Below are positions 23,846 to 33,466 of a stretch of DNA of 64,000 nt, one piece after another; the first letter of the stretch is position 1; the number at the start of each line of letters is the position of its first letter. Position numbers and translations under genes: made by a program. Source of the DNA: Hephaestia caeni (GTDB taxonomy: Bacteria > Pseudomonadota > Alphaproteobacteria > Sphingomonadales > Sphingomonadaceae); NCBI RefSeq assembly GCF_003550065.1, contig NZ_QXDC01000002.1, positions 248,001 through 312,000 of the forward strand. Direction: 5' to 3'. The notes under the pieces are model-generated. The model was not told the origin of the DNA, did no database searches, and saw only the letters and a list, made by a program, of their open reading frames with translations.

Positions 23846-26770
23846 ATGACGCCGATGGTCGTTTTCCCCCGCGCGCTGCGCCTGTCGCTTCTCCTCTCTC
23901 TCTTGTTCGCCGCGCCGAGCACGCTCGATGCGCAATCGACAGCGCCCGCCCCACGCGACGGTGCGACGGCCTCGTCGGTGTTCCAGCAACCGGGCTGGCT
24001 GTACGAGGGCAGCGACATCACCCCCGATCCCGATTGGTATTTCGGGACGCTGCCCAACGGCCTGCGTTATGCGGTGCGCCACAATTCGGTGCCGCCGGGG
24101 CAGGTCTCGATCCGGGTGCGGATCGACGCCGGGTCGCTTGCCGAAAGCGAAACCGAGCGCGGCTTCGCGCATCTGATCGAGCATCTGTCGTTCCGGGGCT
24201 CGAAGGGGGTGCCCGACGGCGAGGCACGGCGCATCTGGCAGCGGTTGGGCGCGACCTTCGGTTCGGACACCAACGCTCAGACGACGCCGACCCAGACCGT
24301 CTATCAGCTCGATCTGCCCGCCGCGACCGAAGCGTCGGTGGGGGAGAGCCTGCGCCTGCTCGCAGGCATGATGGCGGCGCCCAATCTCGACAAGGCGGCG
24401 CTCGATGCCGAACGGCCCGTGGTGCTCGCCGAGCAGCGTGAGCAGCCCGGCCCGCAGGTCAAGTTCAGCGACCTGATTCGCACCACCTTCTTCGCCGGGC
24501 AGCCGCTCGCCGATCGCTCGCCGATCGGCAATATCAAGACGCTCGAAGCCGCGACCCCGGCCGCCGTTCAGGCGTTCCACGATCGCTGGTATCGTCCGAG
24601 CCGGACCGTCGTCGTGCTCGTCGGCGATATCGATCCGGCGCTTGGCGGCAAGCTGATCATGCAGCATTTCGGCGGCTGGAAAGGCGCCGGCCCCGATCCC
24701 GCCGACCCCGATTTCGGCACACCCGACAAGACGCAGCCCGCAGGCGCGGCGCTCGCCGAGCCCGGCTTGCCGACGCTGGTGGCGCTGGCGACCGTCAGGC
24801 CGTGGCATTTCAACCAGGATACGGTGATCTTCAACCAGAAGCGCATGATCGACATGCTGGCGGCGCGGATAATCAACCGGCGGCTGGAGACGCGGGCGCG
24901 TGCGGGCGGCAGCTATATCCAGGCGCAGGTCGATCTCGACGACGTGTCGCGATCGGTGAACGGCACCTTCGTCAACATCATGCCGATCGGCGACGATTGG
25001 GAAGCCGCGGTGCGCGACGTGCGCGCGGTGATCGCCGACGCGATGGCGAACCCGCCCGACCAGGCCGAGATCGATCGCGCGGTGGCCGAGTTCGATTCGA
25101 TCATGAAGCAGGGCGTACAGACCGCCGCTGCCGAGCAGGGCACCGACCTTGCCGACATGATGGTCGGCGCGCTCGATATCCGTGAGACCACGACCTCGGC
25201 GGCGACAAGCTACGCGATCCTGACCGGGGCCGAGGACAAGAAGATGTTCACGCCCGCCTCGGTGCTGGCGTCGACGGCGAAGATTTTCGACGGCATCCAG
25301 CGGGCGGTGGTCTCGACGCGCGCGCCCGACGCCAATGCCGCCGCCAAGCTCGCCGCGGTGATGAAGGAGGATGTGTCGGGCCTCGCGGGCAAGCGCAAGG
25401 CGCTCGCCGCGACCGCTTTTTCGCAGCTCCCCGCGCTCGGTGCGCCGGGCAAGGTCGTCAGCCGGACGGCGATTGCCGGGCTCGACATGGAGCAGGTGAC
25501 GTTTGCGAACGGCACCCGGCTGCTGCTGTTCCCCAACGATGCGGAGGCCAACCGCGTCTACGTCAACGTGCGTTTCGGGGGTGGGTACAACGCGTTGCCC
25601 GCCGACAGGCAGACGCCCGCCTGGGCCGCCGACCTCGCGCTGGTATCGAGCGGGATCGGCAAGCTGGGGCAGGACGATCTCGACGCGCTGACCGCCGGAC
25701 GCCGCATCGGCATGGACTTCGGGATCGATGACGACGCCTTCTCGCTTGCGGCGATGACCTCGCCCGACGATCTCGCCGATCAGCTCAAGCTGATCGCGGG
25801 CAAGCTCGCCGCACCGGGATGGGACCCGAACCCGGTGACGCGTGCGCGCGCGGTGATGCTCGCGGGTTATCCGAGCCTCGGCGGTTCACCCGCCGGCGTG
25901 CTCGCGCGAGACCTCGAAGGGCTGCTCCACAACGGCGATCCGCGCTGGACCACGCCCGATCCCAAGACGATCTCGGCGCTCACCCCGGCAAGTTTCCGCG
26001 CCTTGTGGGAACCGCTGCTGCGGCAGGGGCCGATCGAGGTGCAGGTGTTCGGCGATATTCCCGCCGACCAGGCGATCGCCGAAGTGGCGGCGACGATCGG
26101 CGCGCTCAAGCCGCGCACCGCGAGCAAGGCGCCGGCCGCGCCGATCGCCTTCCCAAAGCACGATATGTCTCCTGTCGTGCGCACGCACAGCGGCCCCGAG
26201 AATCAGGCGGCGGCGGTGATCGCCTGGCCGACCGGCGGCGGGGTGGAACAGATCGCCGAGTCGCGCCGGCTCGATGTGCTCGCGGCGGTGTTCAGCGATC
26301 GGCTGATCGACCAACTCCGCTCGCAGGCGGGGGTCAGCTACAGCCCGCAGGTGGTGAGCAACTGGCCGGTTGGGCTCGCATCGGGCGGGCGGCTGATGGC
26401 GGTGGGGCAGGTGCCGCCCGACAAGACCGCCTTTTTCTTCGAGCTTGCGCGCAAGATCGCCGCCGATCTCGCCGCGACGCCGATCAGCGAGGACGAATTG
26501 CAGCGCACCGTCGGCCCGCTCGCGCAATATGTGCTGCGCGCCTCGACCGGCAACCAGTTCTGGATGCAGCAACTGGGCGGCGCGACCAATGATCCGCGCC
26601 GCATCGCCGCCGCGCGTGCGATCGTGGGCGATCTGAAAGCGGTGACCCCCGCGACGCTCCAGGCCACCGCGGCCAGATATCTGCGCCCTGACAAGGACTG
26701 GACGATGGAGGTCGTGCCCGAGAAGGTGGCGGCGGCGATGAAGGGGGCTCGGACGGCCGACGCCGGATAG
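23846..26770 (+). CDS. M16 family zinc metallopeptidase, secreted (insulinase type)
   Basis: 974 residues. A signal peptide (LRLSLLLSLLFAAPSTLDAQ, cleaved near residue 30) directs it to the periplasm. The inverted zinc motif HLIEHLSF (H109, E112, H113) lies in FAHLIEHLSFRGSKGVPDGE, with the downstream Glu ligand in the LAEQREQPG region. Two active-like and two inactive M16 domains fit the length (about 45-450 and 510-930); the second half starts VTFANGTRLLLFPNDAEANR and includes QAGVSYSPQVVSNWPVG. It probably degrades peptides or unfolded outer-membrane proteins. ATG 23846 was chosen; ATG 23855 is an alternative. Confidence 0.9.
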   Translation: MTPMVVFPRALRLSLLLSLLFAAPSTLDAQSTAPAPRDGATASSVFQQPGWLYEGSDITPDPDWYFGTLPNGLRYAVRHNSVPPGQVSIRVRIDAGSLAESETERGFAHLIEHLSFRGSKGVPDGEARRIWQRLGATFGSDTNAQTTPTQTVYQLDLPAATEASVGESLRLLAGMMAAPNLDKAALDAERPVVLAEQREQPGPQVKFSDLIRTTFFAGQPLADRSPIGNIKTLEAATPAAVQAFHDRWYRPSRTVVVLVGDIDPALGGKLIMQHFGGWKGAGPDPADPDFGTPDKTQPAGAALAEPGLPTLVALATVRPWHFNQDTVIFNQKRMIDMLAARIINRRLETRARAGGSYIQAQVDLDDVSRSVNGTFVNIMPIGDDWEAAVRDVRAVIADAMANPPDQAEIDRAVAEFDSIMKQGVQTAAAEQGTDLADMMVGALDIRETTTSAATSYAILTGAEDKKMFTPASVLASTAKIFDGIQRAVVSTRAPDANAAAKLAAVMKEDVSGLAGKRKALAATAFSQLPALGAPGKVVSRTAIAGLDMEQVTFANGTRLLLFPNDAEANRVYVNVRFGGGYNALPADRQTPAWAADLALVSSGIGKLGQDDLDALTAGRRIGMDFGIDDDAFSLAAMTSPDDLADQLKLIAGKLAAPGWDPNPVTRARAVMLAGYPSLGGSPAGVLARDLEGLLHNGDPRWTTPDPKTISALTPASFRALWEPLLRQGPIEVQVFGDIPADQAIAEVAATIGALKPRTASKAPAAPIAFPKHDMSPVVRTHSGPENQAAAVIAWPTGGGVEQIAESRRLDVLAAVFSDRLIDQLRSQAGVSYSPQVVSNWPVGLASGGRLMAVGQVPPDKTAFFFELARKIAADLAATPISEDELQRTVGPLAQYVLRASTGNQFWMQQLGGATNDPRRIAAARAIVGDLKAVTPATLQATAARYLRPDKDWTMEVVPEKVAAAMKGARTADAG

Positions 26771-26781
26771 CGCTGGGGGTC

Positions 26782-26812
26782 ATATAAAGAAATCTTTATA
26801 TCACGCTTGACG
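26782..26812 (+). promoter_or_regulatory. SahR-type palindrome and -35 element upstream of the metE riboswitch
   Basis: ATATAAAGA (26782-26790), a 2-base centre and TCTTTATAT (26793-26801) make a perfect 9-2-9 inverted repeat in otherwise GC-rich DNA. TTGACG (26807-26812) just after it is a good -35, with a weak GATGAA -10 near 26831. The sequence resembles the operators I recall for SahR, the ArsR-family S-adenosylhomocysteine sensor that controls metE and ahcY in Proteobacteria. The resemblance is from memory of that motif. Confidence 0.6.
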
Positions 26813-26837
26813 CCGGCGCAGCAGCGCGCGATGAAGG

Positions 26838-27020
26838 GGTGTCGAGGTTCTCCGGTGGGGCTGTCCCCATCGGAGCTAAGAAGGGAAGCCGGTGCGATAC
26901 CGGCGCTGCCCCCGCAACTGTGAGCGGCGAGCGGCGGCCCATCCATGTCACTGAGGCCGATGTGCCTTGGGAAGACGGGCCGTCCGCATTGACCCGCGAG
27001 CCAGGAGACCTGCCTCCGAC
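26838..27020 (+). promoter_or_regulatory. Cobalamin (B12) riboswitch in the metE leader
   Basis: All conserved pieces of the cobalamin riboswitch class occur in order: GGAGCTAAGAAGGGAAGCCG then GTGCGATACCGGCGCTGCCC (26873-26912), CCGCAACTGTGAGCGG, TCACTGAGG, TTGGGAAGACGG, and GCGAGCCAGGAGACCTGCC (26997-27015). It is upstream of metE with about 125 bases of expression platform, in which CCCC-atctt-CGGGG (27123-27136) sits just before the start codon. When B12 is present the element is expected to shut off the B12-independent enzyme, so that MetH takes over. Confidence 0.95.
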
Positions 27021-27145
27021 GCGATAACGTCCACCGGCGGGGTGCCCGGTCTGGTCGCTTGTGCGGTCCACGGCCGGGTTTCCGGCGTCGTCGCGTGCTC
27101 GTGTCCGGTCTGAAGCGCTCCGCCCCATCTTCGGGGTTGAAGACC

Positions 27146-29434
27146 ATGACCGTCACCGTCGCCACGCTTGGCTTTCCACGTATCGGCCCGCGCCGTGAGC
27201 TGAAATTCGCACTCGAGAAATTCTGGTCGGGCAAGACCGACGAGGCCGCGCTCGCCACCGCCGCGGCCGGGCTGCGTACCGCTGCCTGGGCGCGACAGAA
27301 CGCGCTCGGCGCCGATTGGCTGCCCGCGGGCGATTTCTCGCTCTACGATCACATGCTCGACATGAGCATGATGCTGGGTGCGGTCCCGGCCCGGTACGGC
27401 GCCGCACCCGGCGCGGCCGATCTGGTGACCTATTTCGCGATGGCGCGCGGCACCACCGGCGGCGAGGACGGCTGCGGGCACGGCCACGCCAGCCTGACGG
27501 CGTGCGAAATGACCAAATGGTTCGACACTAATTATCATTATATCGTGCCCGAACTGGCGGCGGGGCAGAAGCTGGCGCTCGGTCGGCTGAGCGTGCTCGA
27601 CGCCTGGCGCGAGGCCAAGGCGCAGGGGTTCGCGACGCGTCCGGTGATCGTCGGCCCCGTCACCTGGCTGAGCCTCGCCAAGGGGCAGGGGGCCGATCCC
27701 TTCGACTTCCTCGACGAGGTGCTGGGGCTTTACGCGGCGATCCTCGGCCATCTCGGTGAGGCAGGGGTCGATTGGGTGCAGATCGACGAACCGATCCTCG
27801 TCACCGATCTCGACGACCGCCAGCGCCGGGCGCTCACGCGCGCTTATGCCAAGCTCGCGCGCTCGGGGCCGAAGCTGATGCTGACGACCTATTTCGGAGC
27901 GCTCGACGACAATCTGTCGCTTGCCGCGTCGCTGCCGGTCGCCGGGCTGCATGTCGATCTGGTCCGCGCGCCCGAGCAGCTTGAGGCGGTGCTGCGCGCG
28001 GTGCCCGACGCGATGTTGCTGTCGCTCGGCGTGATCGACGGCCGCAATGTCTGGCGCAGCGATCTGGAGGCGTTGCTCGACCGGATCGAGCCGATCGCCA
28101 CGCGCCGCGATCTCGTGCTCGCGCCGTCATGCTCGCTGCTCCACGTGCCCGTCGATCTCGCGCTCGAAACGAAGCTCGACGGCGAGGTGACGCAGTGGCT
28201 CGCGTTCGCGGTCCAGAAGATCGAGGAACTGGCGCTGCTCAAGCGCGCGCTCAATGAAGGCCGCGCGAGCGTCGCCGACGATCTCGCGGCGGCGGCGCGT
28301 GCGGTTGCGGCGCGCAAGACCTCGCCGCGTATCCATGACCCCGCGGTGGCCGCACGCATCGCCGCGGTGACGCCCGCGATGCGCGAGCGGGGCAGCCGGG
28401 CGGCGCGCGACCGCGCGCAGGCCGCTGCGCTGGGGCTGCCCGCCTTTCCGACGACGACGATCGGCTCGTTCCCGCAGACGAGCGAGGTGCGCAAGGCGCG
28501 CGCCGCGTTCAATCGCGGTGAACTGGAGGGGGCGGCGTACGACGCTTTCCTGCGCGAGGAGACCGAACGCGCGATCCGCTGGCAGGAGCGGGTAGGGCTC
28601 GACATGCTCGTCCACGGCGAGTTCGAGCGCAACGACATGGTCCAGTATTTCGGCGAGCAGCTTGCCGGCTTCGTCTTCACCGTGAACGGCTGGGTGCAGA
28701 GTTACGGATCGCGCTGCGTGCGGCCGCCGATCCTCTATGGCGACGTATCGCGGCCCGCGCCGATGACGGTCGATTGGTGGCGCTATGCCCAATCGCTGAC
28801 GGACAAGCCGGTCAAGGGGATGCTGACCGGCCCGGTCACGATCCTCAACTGGTCGTTCGTGCGCGACGATCAGCCGCGCGCGGCATCGTGCCGCCAGATC
28901 GCGCTCGCGATCCGCGACGAGGTGATCGATCTCGAAGCCGCCGGCGCCAAGGCGATCCAGATCGACGAGGCGGCGTTACGCGAAGGTTTGCCGCTGAGGC
29001 AGCGCGATTGGCAGCAGTATCTCGACTGGGCGGTCGATTGCTTCCGGCTGACCGCCGCCGGCGTCGGCGACGCGACGCAGATCCACACGCATATGTGCTA
29101 TTCGGAGTTCAACCACATCCTGCCCTCGATCGGGGCGATGGATGCCGACGTGATTTCGATCGAGACCGCACGCTCGCAGATGGAATTGCTCGAAGGTTTC
29201 GCGCGCTATCGCTATCCGGCCGCGATCGGACCGGGGGTGTACGATATCCACGCGCCGCGCGTGCCCGACGAGGCGGAGATGGTCACGCTGATGCGACTCG
29301 CGCAGCAGCACCTGCGGCCCGATCAGCTCTGGGTGAATCCCGATTGCGGGCTCAAGACGCGCCGATGGGAGGAAGTGCGCCCGTCGATCGAGGCGATGGT
29401 GTCGGCCGCGCGGACGCTGCGCGCGGTGGTTTGA
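27146..29434 (+). CDS. metE: Cobalamin-independent methionine synthase
   Basis: 762 residues from ATG 27146 (MTVTVATLGFPRIGPRRELK); the upstream in-frame extension lies in the riboswitch leader. It transfers the methyl group of 5-methyltetrahydrofolate (triglutamate) to homocysteine. The N-terminal barrel is at about 1-380. The linker and C-terminal barrel start at FPTTTIGSFPQTSEVRKARA. Zinc ligands lie in IHTHMCYSEFNHI (His and Cys), the following Glu, and NPDCGLKTRRW (Cys). The length agrees with E. coli MetE (753). It is monocistronic and preceded by the B12 riboswitch and a probable SahR operator. Confidence 0.97.
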   Translation: MTVTVATLGFPRIGPRRELKFALEKFWSGKTDEAALATAAAGLRTAAWARQNALGADWLPAGDFSLYDHMLDMSMMLGAVPARYGAAPGAADLVTYFAMARGTTGGEDGCGHGHASLTACEMTKWFDTNYHYIVPELAAGQKLALGRLSVLDAWREAKAQGFATRPVIVGPVTWLSLAKGQGADPFDFLDEVLGLYAAILGHLGEAGVDWVQIDEPILVTDLDDRQRRALTRAYAKLARSGPKLMLTTYFGALDDNLSLAASLPVAGLHVDLVRAPEQLEAVLRAVPDAMLLSLGVIDGRNVWRSDLEALLDRIEPIATRRDLVLAPSCSLLHVPVDLALETKLDGEVTQWLAFAVQKIEELALLKRALNEGRASVADDLAAAARAVAARKTSPRIHDPAVAARIAAVTPAMRERGSRAARDRAQAAALGLPAFPTTTIGSFPQTSEVRKARAAFNRGELEGAAYDAFLREETERAIRWQERVGLDMLVHGEFERNDMVQYFGEQLAGFVFTVNGWVQSYGSRCVRPPILYGDVSRPAPMTVDWWRYAQSLTDKPVKGMLTGPVTILNWSFVRDDQPRAASCRQIALAIRDEVIDLEAAGAKAIQIDEAALREGLPLRQRDWQQYLDWAVDCFRLTAAGVGDATQIHTHMCYSEFNHILPSIGAMDADVISIETARSQMELLEGFARYRYPAAIGPGVYDIHAPRVPDEAEMVTLMRLAQQHLRPDQLWVNPDCGLKTRRWEEVRPSIEAMVSAARTLRAVV

Positions 29435-29473
29435 ACGGGGAGCGCGGCGACGGCGTCGTCGAGGCGACGCCGC

Positions 29474-31264
29474 TCACCCCCGATACAGCGCGTCGAGCCG
29501 ATCGCCGTACACTTGCTTCAGGATATGGCGCCGGATCTTCATCGAGGGCGTAAGTTGTTCGTTCTCGATCGTAAACGGTTCGTCGGCGATGATGAAGCGG
29601 CGGATGCGCTCGATCTGTGACAAGTCCTTGTTGACCCGCTCGACCGCGGCGCCGAGCGCGGCGCGATAATCGTGATCGTGCGCGAGATTGGCGAAATTGC
29701 AGGGATCGCCGCTTCGCGCGCACCATTCAGCGGTCCATTCGGGATCGGGCACCAGTGCGGCGACCATATAGGGTTTGCGGTCGCCCGCGATCATCGCCTG
29801 CATGATCTCGGGCTGGAGAGTGAGCATTCCCTCCACCTTTTGCGGGGCGATGTTGTCGCCCTTGTCGTTGATGATCAGGTCCTTCTTGCGATCGGTGATC
29901 TTGATCCGGCCCTTGGCGTCGATCTCGCCGATGTCGCCGGTGTGAAGCCAGCCGTCCTTGAGCACGCGTGCGGTTTCGGCCTCGTTGCGCCAATAACCGT
30001 GCATCACCAGTTCACCGCGCACGAGGATTTCACCGTCGTCGGCGATCCGCACCTCGGTATCGGCGAGCGGGGGGCCGACGGTATCCATCCGCAAGCCCGC
30101 CGAGGGGCGGTTGCAGGAGATGACGGGCGCCGCCTCGGTCTGGCCGTAGCCCTGGAGGAAGGTGAGGCCGAGCGACTGGAAGAAGATGCCGATCTCGGGG
30201 TTGAGCGGTGCGCCGCCCGAGACCATCGCTTTCATCCGGCCGCCGAAGCGCCTGGCGATCTTGGGCTTGAGCGTGCGGCCGAGGAGCAGTTTCATCGGCA
30301 TGTCGGTGAGCCGGGCCTTGCGCTCGTAATCGCGCGCGCCCACCGCCTGCGCGCGGTCGAGCAGCCAGGCGGGCAGCTTGCCCTGCTTCTCGATCGCCTT
30401 GGCGATCCGCGTGCGCAGCACCTCGAACAGCCGCGGCACGACGACCATGATCGTCGGGCGGACTTCCTCGATGTTCGAGGCGAGCTTTTCCAGCCCCTCG
30501 GCATAATAGATCTGCGCGCCGAGCCCGATCGGGAAATGCTGGCCGCCGGTGTGTTCATAGGCGTGGGAGAGCGGGAGGAAGGAGAGGAACACCTCATCGT
30601 CCCACCCGAAATCCTCGGCGATGACACGCGCGCAGCCGTTGACGTTGTGCAGGATCGCGCCGTGATGCTGCATCACCCCGCGCGGCGCGCCGCCGGTGCC
30701 GCTGGTGTAGATGATGCAGGCGAGATCCTCGCGCGCGAAATCGGCCTCGGCGGTGGCGGTTTCAGGATCGACGGGGCGCGTCGCGATCAGATCGTGCCAT
30801 GAATAGGCGGCATAGGCGCCCGACTGCGCGGCGCGCAGATCCTCCATCCCGATTACGATCCGGGCGTGCGACGATCGGATAACGGCCGGGAGCACGGTTT
30901 TGGCCAGCTTCGCGTTCGAGACGATTACCGCCGCGGCGCCCGAATTCTCGATGATATGGGTGTGATCGCGCTCGGTATTGGTGGTGTAGGTCGGCACCGT
31001 CACGCAGCCCGCGGCCATGATCGCGATATCGCTGATGCACCATTCGGGGCGATTTTCGGAGACGAGCATCACGCGGTCGCCGCGTTGCAGCCCCAGCGCC
31101 TTGAGCGCGGCGGCGAGGCCCGCCGCCTGACGCGCCGCCTCGGCCCAGCTCGTCGCAACCCAGCGGCCGTCCTGCTTGCGCCACAGGAACGGTTTGTCGC
31201 CGCCCTCGCGGGCGCGGGTGAAGAACATCGTGACGAGATTGGGGAAATGCTCGAGCGTCCGCAT
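29474..31264 (-). CDS. Long-chain fatty acid-CoA ligase (AMP-forming)
   Basis: 596 residues. An acyl-adenylate-forming enzyme of the FAA1/FadD15 type. The P-loop-like motif CIIYTSGTGGAPRGVMQHH is near residue 180. SFLPLSHAYEHTGGQ, GYGQTEAAPVISCNRPS (adenine binding), and the hinge/catalytic block WLHTGDIGEIDAKGRIKITD followed by RKKDLIINDKGDNIAPQKVE complete the set. It activates fatty acids for beta-oxidation or lipid synthesis on the cytoplasmic side of the membrane. It converges on metE with a 39-base gap. The chain-length preference is not deducible. Confidence 0.92.
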   Translation of the reverse strand: MRTLEHFPNLVTMFFTRAREGGDKPFLWRKQDGRWVATSWAEAARQAAGLAAALKALGLQRGDRVMLVSENRPEWCISDIAIMAAGCVTVPTYTTNTERDHTHIIENSGAAAVIVSNAKLAKTVLPAVIRSSHARIVIGMEDLRAAQSGAYAAYSWHDLIATRPVDPETATAEADFAREDLACIIYTSGTGGAPRGVMQHHGAILHNVNGCARVIAEDFGWDDEVFLSFLPLSHAYEHTGGQHFPIGLGAQIYYAEGLEKLASNIEEVRPTIMVVVPRLFEVLRTRIAKAIEKQGKLPAWLLDRAQAVGARDYERKARLTDMPMKLLLGRTLKPKIARRFGGRMKAMVSGGAPLNPEIGIFFQSLGLTFLQGYGQTEAAPVISCNRPSAGLRMDTVGPPLADTEVRIADDGEILVRGELVMHGYWRNEAETARVLKDGWLHTGDIGEIDAKGRIKITDRKKDLIINDKGDNIAPQKVEGMLTLQPEIMQAMIAGDRKPYMVAALVPDPEWTAEWCARSGDPCNFANLAHDHDYRAALGAAVERVNKDLSQIERIRRFIIADEPFTIENEQLTPSMKIRRHILKQVYGDRLDALYRG

Positions 31265-31347
31265 CGTCTCTCCTGGCCGGCCGTCGCCGCCTTTCGATCA
31301 GGAGCCTAGCGCGCTTCGCCGCACTGGCAAGACGTTAGGTCCTGTCC

Positions 31348-32385
31348 CTATATCGTGCCGGTTCCCACCGCCTCCGAAACGCGCGCGAAGCCGTCGCGTT
31401 GCAGCAACTCGGTGAGCCCGCGCGCGATCCGGCGCGGCAGCCCCGGCCCTTCGTAGACGAGCGCCGAGTAAAGCTGGATGAGGCTCGCACCCGCGCGAAT
31501 CCGGGCATAAGCATCATCCGCGTCGCCGATTCCGCCCGCCGAGATCAGCGGCAGCGCGCCGCCGGTCGCGCGGCGGAAGTCCGCGAGCCGTGTGCGTGCC
31601 AGCGACGCCAGCGGCGCGCCCGAGAGACCGCCGGTCTCCGCCCGATGTCGCGACGCCAGATCGGGACGCGAGATGGTCGTATTGGCGACGATCAGCGCGT
31701 CGATTTCGTGCGCGATCGCGGCGCGGGCGACGGCGTCGATCGCTTGTGGATCGAGATCGGGGGCGACCTTGAGGAACAGGGGCGTGGCCCCGCGTGCCTC
31801 CTGCGCGGCTGCGAGCAATTCGTCGAGCGCGTCACCGTGTTGCAGATCGCGCAGGCCCGGCGTGTTGGGCGAGCTGATGTTGATCGTCACATAATCGGCG
31901 AGCGGGGCGGCGCGCGCGACGCCGATGCGATAATCGCCGATGCGATCGGTCGATTCCTTGTTGGCGCCGACGTTGATGCCGAGGATGCCGCGCCGTCTGG
32001 CCTTGGCGACGCGGGCCAGCGCGGCGTCGATCCCGCCATTGTTGAACCCCATCCGGTTGATGACGGCGCGGTCCGCGGTGAGGCGGAACAGGCGGGGGCG
32101 GGGATTGCCCGGCTGCGCCAACGGGGTGAGCGTGCCGATCTCGACCGCGCCGAAGCCGAGCCCGAACAGGCCGTCGATCGCGCGGCCGTCCTTGTCGAGC
32201 CCGGCGGCGAGGCCGATCGGATTGGCGAAGCGCAAGCCCGCCAGTTCGGTTGCGAGCGACGGTGCGGAGGCGCGCGCGGCGAACGGCGCCCCCAGCGCGC
32301 CCCAGCCCGCGAGCGCATCGATCGCAAGGCCGTGCGCGCGTTCGGCGTCGAGAGCGAACAAGGCACGGGAAAGCCCACCGGTCAT
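31348..32385 (-). CDS. pyrD: Dihydroorotate dehydrogenase (quinone), class 2
   Basis: 345 residues from ATG 32385; the in-frame extension to 33483 overlaps the AraC gene antisense and was rejected. Fourth step of pyrimidine synthesis. It shows the class 2 N-terminal helical region (LSRALFALDAERAHGLAIDA) that docks on the membrane, NPIGLAAGLDKDG, GFGAVEIGTLTPLAQPGNPR and NRMGFNNGGIDAA, and the catalytic serine segment YVTINISSPNTPGLRDLQ. The FMN phosphate region is PLISAGGIGDADDAYARIRA. Electrons go to ubiquinone. It is monocistronic here. Confidence 0.95.
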   Translation of the reverse strand: MTGGLSRALFALDAERAHGLAIDALAGWGALGAPFAARASAPSLATELAGLRFANPIGLAAGLDKDGRAIDGLFGLGFGAVEIGTLTPLAQPGNPRPRLFRLTADRAVINRMGFNNGGIDAALARVAKARRRGILGINVGANKESTDRIGDYRIGVARAAPLADYVTINISSPNTPGLRDLQHGDALDELLAAAQEARGATPLFLKVAPDLDPQAIDAVARAAIAHEIDALIVANTTISRPDLASRHRAETGGLSGAPLASLARTRLADFRRATGGALPLISAGGIGDADDAYARIRAGASLIQLYSALVYEGPGLPRRIARGLTELLQRDGFARVSEAVGTGTI

Positions 32386-32479
32386 CGCCCGCCCATGACA
32401 CCGGCGCGGCCGCACGTCAAAGCGCGGCGTGTCGGATTCTTCCAATACAACGCGCGTGATAGCGATCAGAGACGACGTG

Positions 32480-32556
32480 CGACCCGAAGGTTTCCCGATT
32501 TGGGAATCCTCACCTAGCCGGCCCGGCGGTTTCAGCCGACCGGGCCGCTTTTCTTT
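32480..32556 (+). ncRNA. Candidate small RNA or orphan terminator in the pyrD-AraC gap
   Basis: Two consecutive hairpins, GGTTTCCC-gattt-GGGAATCC (32489-32509, one mismatch) and the strong CGGCCCGGCGG-tttcag-CCGaCCGGGCCG (32519-32547), are followed by CTTTTCTTT. This is an intrinsic terminator on the plus strand, yet no plus-strand gene lies upstream (pyrD is on the minus strand and starts at 32385). A short transcript starting between about 32390 and 32480 is the simplest explanation; no clear promoter was seen. It could otherwise be an attenuator for the AraC gene at 32608. Confidence 0.4.
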
Positions 32557-32607
32557 GTGGCCGTATCGGCCTAAACTCGGCGCTGCGTCGTCGAGTGAAA
32601 ACGGGTC

Positions 32608-33465
32608 ATGCCTGACATCGAATTGGAATATGCCATCCCCTCGGCCGAGGTCAGCGACTTCGTAACCCTGTTCTACCGCTTTCGCGCCGATATCCGATGC
32701 TTCGAGGATACCGAGCGCGCCGACCATGCGCAGCTTCGCTTTCGGCTGTCGGGCGGGGTCGCGACTTATCGGATGCCCGACGGCAGCGTTCAGGATGCGG
32801 CGCCGATCCACATCATCGGGCCGACGACCGGGGCGATGAAGGTTTCGGTGGACGGGCCGGTTCATGCGTTTGGATGCGGCATCACGCCGACAGGATGGGC
32901 GGCGCTGCTGGGGGTGGACGCTTCCGGCATGATCAACCGCGTCGTCGATGCGCACGACGTGTTCGGCCGCGACGTGCTGCGCCGCGCCACGCGCGCGCTC
33001 ATCGCCGCGCCGGACATGGCCGCGATGGCGACAATCGGGGAGGGCCTGATCGGCACCCTGGTCGATCGGCGCGATGGCGGCGCCCGCGCCTTCGTTCGTC
33101 ATGTCGATGCCTGGCTGGCGGGCAGCGTCTCGCCCCGGATCGAGGATCTGGTGGCGGTGACGCGGCTGTCGCGCCGCCAGGTCGAGCGCAAGTGCAACGC
33201 GCTCTATGGCGCCCCGCCCAAGCTGCTTGCGCGCAAATATCGGGCATTGCGCGCGGCGGTGGCGCTGATCTCCGACGATGCGTCGCTCGACGACGTGCTC
33301 GAACGCGGCTTTTACGATCAATCGCACCTGATCCGTGAGATCAAGCAGTTCACCGGGCTGACGCCGCGCCAGATCAAGGCCGAGCCGTCGGTGCTCGCAC
33401 GGCTGACCTTCGCGCAGCGGCGCGCGCTGGGCGGGCTCGTCGATCCGCTGATCAGCGACACCTGA
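32608..33465 (+). CDS. AraC-family transcriptional regulator
   Basis: 285 residues. The C-terminal AraC DNA-binding domain (about 165-265) has two helix-turn-helix units: IEDLVAVTRLSRRQVERKCN and ISDDASLDDVLERGFYDQSH followed by LIREIKQFTGLTPRQIKAEP. The N-terminal half resembles the DUF6597-type sensor domain (SDFVTLFYRFRADIRC, SGGVATYRMPDGSVQD, HAFGCGITPTGWAALLG), which is not a classical cupin. The ligand is unknown. The 222-base region upstream contains a terminator-like structure. Its stop is about 100 bases before the suf regulator gene, with a Fur-like site in between. Confidence 0.88.
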   Translation: MPDIELEYAIPSAEVSDFVTLFYRFRADIRCFEDTERADHAQLRFRLSGGVATYRMPDGSVQDAAPIHIIGPTTGAMKVSVDGPVHAFGCGITPTGWAALLGVDASGMINRVVDAHDVFGRDVLRRATRALIAAPDMAAMATIGEGLIGTLVDRRDGGARAFVRHVDAWLAGSVSPRIEDLVAVTRLSRRQVERKCNALYGAPPKLLARKYRALRAAVALISDDASLDDVLERGFYDQSHLIREIKQFTGLTPRQIKAEPSVLARLTFAQRRALGGLVDPLISDT

Positions 33466-33466
33466 A

